From positions 62,001-126,000 of the forward strand of contig BROI01000008.1 of NCBI GenBank assembly GCA_027923505.1: a stretch of 64,000 nucleotides of DNA. Reading direction: 5' to 3'. Shown here piece by piece: positions 59,301 to 64,000 of the stretch. The DNA is from Mayamaea pseudoterrestris (lineage: Eukaryota > Bacillariophyta > Bacillariophyceae > Sellaphorales > Sellaphoraceae). The translations under genes were made by a program, and so were the position numbers. Under the pieces are notes generated by a model. The model had not been told where the DNA came from. It did no database searches and was given only the letters and a program-made list of their open reading frames with translations. How positions within the stretch are numbered: the first letter of the stretch is position 1; the number at the start of each line of letters is the position of its first letter.

Positions 59301-60056
59301 TGGTGCAAAACGGACTGCCTGGAGGCCTACACCATCTGCAAAATGGGTGTGGCCAACACCCCAAATTATGGAATCATACCACTACAATGCCCCGTCCCCT
59401 GATCACCCAACAACCCAATGAGTCATGCAAAACATGTCCAGGGTGTGCCATTGACATGAGGATGGTCTGACATGGTACAAAACAGACTGCCTGGCAGCCT
59501 ACAGCATGGAATGGTCTACAAGATGGGTGTGGCCAACACCCCAAATTATGGAATCATACCACTACAATGCCCCATGCCCTGGCCACCCAACAACCCAATG
59601 AGTCAGGCAAAACATGTCCATGGTGTGCCATTGACATGAGGATGGGCTGAAATGGTGCAAAACGGACTGCCTGGAGGCCTACACCATCTGCAAAATGGGT
59701 GTGGCCAACACCCTGATCACCCAACAGCCCAATGAGTCATGCAAAACATGTCCAGGGTGTGCCATTGACATGAGGATGGTCTGACATGGTACAAAACGGA
59801 CTGCCTGGAGGCCTACAGCATGGAATGGTCTACAAGATGGGTATGGCCAACACCCCAAATTATGGAATCATACCACTACAATGCCCCATGCCCTGGCCAC
59901 CCAACAACCCAATGAGTCAGGCAAAACATGTCCAGGGTGTGCCATTGACATGAGGATGGGCTGAAATGGTGCAAAACGGACTGCCTGGAAGGCCTACACC
60001 ATCTGCAAAACGGGTGTGGCCAACACCCCAAATTATGGAATCATACCACTACAATG
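44400..60056. repeat. 352-bp higher-order dimer within sat1
   Basis: From about 44.4 kb the monomers alternate. Type A (180 bp) has GCCCCATGCCCTGGCCACCC, GTCAGGCAAAAC and GGGCTGAAATGGTGC. Type B (172 bp) has GCCCCGTCCCCTGATCACCC, GTCATGCAAAAC and GGTCTGACATGGTAC. Type B marks at 57301 and 57653 are exactly 352 bp apart (180 + 172). The alternation is occasionally broken by two B-like units in a row (about 46.2-46.9 kb). Confidence 0.85.
48030..52100. repeat. Degenerate zone inside sat1
   Basis: Monomers here carry many one- to ten-base deletions and some C-run expansions, such as CCCCCCCCC near 48263. Units on both sides (44.4-48.0 and 52.2-54.8 kb) are nearly uniform. Smaller eroded patches occur near 54.9-55.0, 55.6-56.2 and 58.26-58.34 kb. 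The pattern of short drop-outs resembles poor long-read consensus as much as true decay. Confidence 0.75.
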
Positions 60057-60059
60057 GGC

Positions 60060-63000
60060 GCCATGTATACACCCAAAGGCCAGAATGCCAACATCATTAT
60101 TCAGGCTGCGCTACAAGATGATATGCCTGGCTAGTGTCTCAGGGGACGGCAATGATATTGGTGACAACTTGTCACCAGTCTCAGCCTGCAGATGCCGTGA
60201 CATTCAAACGCCCCTACAGCAGGCCATGTATGCACCCAAATGACACCAGAATGGTGCCAACATCATTATTCAGGCTGCGCAACAAGATGGTATGCCTGGC
60301 TAGTGTCTCAGGGGACGGCAATGATATTGGTGACAACTTGTCCACCTCCTGCAGATGCCGTGACATTCAAACGCCCCTACAGCAGGCCATGTATACACCC
60401 AAATGACACCAGAATGGTGCCAACATCATTATTCAGGCTGCGCTACAAGATGGTATGCCTGGCTAGTGTCTCAGGGGACGGCAATGATATTGGTGACAAC
60501 TTGTCACCAGTCTCAGCCTGCAGATGCCGTGACATTCAAACGCCCCTACAGCAGGCCATGTATACACCCAAATGACACCAGAATGGTGCCAACATCATTA
60601 TTCAGGCTGCGCAACAAGATGGTATGCCTGGCTAGTGTCTCAGGGGACGGCAATGATATTGGTGACAACTTGTCACCAGTCTCAGCCTGCAGATGCCGTG
60701 ACATTCAAACGCCCCTACAGCAGGCCATGTATACACCCAAATGACACCAGAATGGTGCCAACATCATTATTCAGGCTGCGCAACAAGATGGTATGCCTGG
60801 CTAGTGTCTCAGGGGACGGCAATGATATTGGTGACAACTTGTCACCAGTCTCAGCCTGCAGATGCCGTGACATTCAAACGCCCCTACAGCAGGCCATGTA
60901 GGTACACCCAAATGACACCAGAATGGTGCCAACATCATTATTCAGGCTGCGCTACAAGATGGTATGCCTGGCTAGTGTCTCAGGGGACGGCAATGATATT
61001 GGTGACAACTTGTCACCAGTCTCAGCCTGCAGATGCCGTGACATTCAAACGCCCCTACAGCAGGCCATGTATACACCCAAATGACACCAGAATGGTGCCA
61101 ACATCATTATTCAGGCTGCGCTACAAGATGGTATGCCTGGCTAGTGTCTCAGGGGACGGCAATGATATTGGTGACAACTTGTCACCAGTCTCAGCCTGCA
61201 GATGCCGTGACATTCAAACGCCCCTACAGCAGGCCATGTATACACCCAAATGACACCAGAATGGTGCCAACATCATTATTCAGGCTGCGCTACAAGATGG
61301 TATGCCTGGCTAGTGTCTCAGGGGACGGCAATGATATTGGTGACAACTTGTCACCAGTCTCAGCCTGCAGATGCCGTGACATTCAAACGCCCCTACAGCA
61401 GGCCATGTATGCACCCAAATGACACCAGAATGGTGCCAACATCATTATTCAGGCTGCGCTACAAGATGGTATGCCTGGCTAGTGTCTCAGGGGACGGCAA
61501 TGATATTGGTGACAACTTGTCACCAGTCTCAGCCTGCAGATGCCGTGACATTCAAACGCCCCTACAGCAGGCCATGTACAACCCAAATGACACCAGAATG
61601 GTGCCAACATCATTATTCAGGCTGCGCTACAAGATGGTATGCCTGGCTAGTGTCTCAGGGGACGGCAATGATATTGGTGACAACTTGTCACCAGTCTCAG
61701 CCTGCAGATGCCGTGACATTCAAACGCCCCTACAGCAGGCCATGTATACACCCAAATGACACCAGAATGGTGCCAACATCATTATTCAGGCTGCGCAACA
61801 AGATGGTATGCCTGGCTAGTGTCTCAGGGGACGGCAATGATATTGGTGACAACTTGTCACCAGTCTCAGCCTGCAGATGCCGTGACATTCAAACGCCCCT
61901 ACAGCAGGCCATGAATATACCCAAATGACACCAGAATGGTGCCAACATCATTATTCAGGCTGCGCTACAAGATGGTATGCCTGGCTAGTGTCTCAGGGGA
62001 CGGTAATGACATTGGTGACAACTTGTCACCAGTCTCAGCCTTCAGATGCCGTGACATTCAAACGCCTTTACAGCAGGCCATGAATATACCCAAATGACAC
62101 CAGAATGGTGCCAACATCATTATTCAGGCTGCGCTACAAGCTGGTATGCCTGGCTAGTGTCTAAGGGGACGGCAATGATATTGGTGACAACTTGTCACCA
62201 GTCTCAGCCTGCAGATGCCGTGACATTCAAACGCCCCTACAGCAGGCCATGTATACACCCAAATGACACCAGAATTGTGCCAACATCATTATCCAGGCTG
62301 CGCTACAAGATGGTATGCCTGGCTAGTGTCTCAGGGGACGGCAATGATATTGGTGACAACTTGTCACCAGTCTCAGCCTGCAGATGCCGTGACATTCAAA
62401 CGCCCCTACAGCAGGCCATGTGTATACCCAAATGTCACCAGAAAATTGCCAACATCATTATTCAGGCTGCGCTACAAGATGGTATGCCTGGCTAGTGTCT
62501 CAGGGGACGGCAATGATATTGGTGACAACTTGTCACCAGTCTCAGCCTGCAGATGCCGTGACATTCAAACGCCCCTACAGCAGGCCATGTGTATACCCAA
62601 ATGACACCAGAATGGTGCCAACATCATTATTCAGGCTGCGCTACAAGATGGTATGCCTGGCTAGTGTCTCAGGGGACGGCAATGATATTGGTGACAACTT
62701 GTCACCAGTCTCAGCCTGCAGATGCCGTGACATTCAAACGCCCCTACAGCAGGCCATGTATACACCCAAATGACACCAGAATGGTGCCAACATCATTATC
62801 CAGGCTGCGCTACAAGATGGTATGCCTGGCTAGTGTCTCAGGGGACGGCAATGATATTGGTGACAACTTGTCACCAGTCTCAGCCTGCAGATGCCGTGAC
62901 ATTCAAACGCCCCTACAGCAGGCCATGTATACACCCAAATGACACCAGAATGGTGCCAACATCATTATTCAGGCTGCGCTACAAGATGGTATGCCTGGCT

Positions 63001-64000
63001 AGTGTCTCAGGGGACGGCAATGATATTGGTGACAACTTGTCACCAGTCTCAGCCTGCAGATGCCGTGACATTCAAACGCCCCTACAGCAGGCCATGTATA
63101 CACCCAAATGACACCAGAATGGTGCCAACATCATTATTCAGGCTGCGCTACAAGATGGTATGCCTGGCTAGTGTCTCAGGGGACGGCAATGATATTGGTG
63201 ACAACTTGTCACCAGTCTCAGCCTGCAGATGCCGTGACATTCAAACGCCCCTACAGCAGGCCATGTATACACCCAAATGACACCAGAATGGTGCCAACAT
63301 CATTATTCAGGCTGCGCTACAAGATGGTATGCCTGGCTAGTGTCTCAGGGGACGGCAATGATATTGGTGACAACTTGTCACCAGTCTCAGCCTGCAGATG
63401 CCGTGACATTCAAACGCCCCTACAGCAGGCCATGTATACACCCAAATGACACCAGAATGGTGCCAACATCATTATTCAGGCTGCGCAACAAGATGGTATG
63501 CCTGGCTAGTGTCTCAGGGGACGGCAATGATATTGGTGACAACTTGTCACCAGTCTCAGCCTGCAGATGCCGTGACATTCAAACGCCCCTACAGCAGGCC
63601 ATGTATACCCAAATGACACCAGAATGGTGCCAACATCATTATTCAGGCTGCGCTACAAGATGGTATGCCTGGCTAGTGTCTCAGGGGACGGCAATGATAT
63701 TGGTGACAACTTGTCACCAGTCTCAGCCTGCAGATGCCGTGACATTCAAATGCCCCTACAGCAGGCCATGTATACACCCAAATGACACCAGAATGGTGCC
63801 AACATCATTATTCAGGCTGCGCTACAAGATGGTATGCCTGGCTAGTGTCTCAGGGGACGGCAATGATATTGGTGACAACTTGTCACCAGTCTCAGCCTGC
63901 AGATGCCGTGACATTCAAACGCCCCTACAGCAGGCCATGTATACACCCAAATGACACCAGAATGGTGCCAACATCATTATTCAGGCTGCGCTACAAGATG
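60060..64000 (+). repeat. Satellite array sat2 (169-bp units, about 23, running past the window end)
   Basis: A homogeneous head-to-tail array begins right after sat1 with a 3-4 bp junction. Units carry GCCATGTATACACCCAAATG, ATTCAGGCTGCG, GGTATGCCTGGCTAGTGTCT and the 19-bp palindrome TGGTGACAACTTGTCACCA (first at 60159-60177, then 60491, 60660 and so on). The first unit is more diverged, and the second has a short deletion through the palindrome. The 113-codon frames across it arise because the unit is 3n+1 long and nearly stop-free, and are not genes. Confidence 0.95.

Larger units (their letters stand above)
42202..60056. repeat. Satellite array sat1 (172/180-bp monomers, about 100 units)
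   Basis: Head-to-tail monomers fill 17.9 kb. Each contains AACATGTCCAGGGTGTGCC, AAAACGGACTGCCTGGAGGC, GTGGCCAACACCCCAAATTA and GAATCATACCACTACAATG. Two length classes differ by 8 bp: 180 bp (CATGGAATGGTCTGCAAGATGG) without writing all variants, and 172 bp (CATCTGCAAAATGG). The left 2 kb (to about 44.1 kb) is monomeric and more varied, with one shortened unit near 42710. All frames through the array are by-products of the repeat and are not called as genes. No transposon ends were seen. Confidence 0.95.

Noticed and set aside
42202-60056. Dozens of 60-140 codon frames in sat1 (for example PHALATQQPNESGKTCPGCA)
   Set aside because: All are translations of the satellite monomer, broken wherever monomers carry indels. 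No start context or splicing supports them.
60016-63954. Series of 113-225 codon frames in sat2 (MTPEWCQHHYSGCATRWYAW...)
   Set aside because: The unit length is 3n+1 and nearly stop-free, so each frame passes through about two units and then ends. The series repeats exactly with the satellite period.

Overview
The window looks like nuclear DNA of a photosynthetic stramenopile, most likely a diatom. Three things point there. The genes carry short (78-175 bp) GTAAGT/GTACGT...AG introns. The ATP sulfurylase starts with a bipartite plastid leader whose cleavage site reads TA|FSVAP, close to the diatom ASAFAP motif. There is also an exo-1,3-beta-glucanase-type GH5 enzyme, which fits beta-1,3-glucan (chrysolaminarin) metabolism. 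Species cannot be fixed from sequence alone.

Layout. 1-2244: the 3' end of an unrecognised gene, then gene-poor DNA with a 42-bp minisatellite (1875-2219) that repeats a TGACGC/TGACGT-type site. 2245-16831: a direct tandem duplication with a period of 7294 bp. Each copy holds a bHLH transcription factor, a divergent pair of related secreted beta-rich proteins, and a CobW/COG0523 GTPase. 17276-24746: two tandem leucine-rich-repeat (LRR) proteins on the minus strand. Between them lies a second tandem duplication (period 1791 bp) that copied the intergenic DNA together with the start of one LRR gene and the end of the other. 25044-26342: an Arc1p/AIMP1-like tRNA-binding protein. 26343-31852: 5.5 kb with no convincing gene, possibly carrying ankyrin-like relics. 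31853-40699: a compact gene cluster of GH5 glucanase, CDP-diacylglycerol synthase, plastid ATP sulfurylase, a membrane-anchored kinase-like protein and a secretory-leader coiled-coil protein.

40985-64000 is satellite DNA. Three old, diverged, inverted copies of a 169-bp satellite (sat2) lie at 40985-41377. An array of about 100 monomers of a 172/180-bp satellite (sat1) fills 42202-60056, mostly as a 352-bp higher-order dimer. A homogeneous sat2 array of about 23 units runs from 60060 past the window end. Sat2 carries a 19-bp palindrome that is still a palindrome in the old copies although both arms have changed. The switch from dense genes to satellite suggests the edge of a pericentromeric, subtelomeric or other heterochromatic block.

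The genes do not form an operon-like pathway. They are ordinary housekeeping, plastid and secretory genes, many of them head-to-head over short shared promoters (5790-6142, 34528-34920, 37870-38161). Exon boundaries were derived by hand from splice consensus and reading-frame continuity. No transposon, CRISPR array, rRNA or tRNA was recognised.
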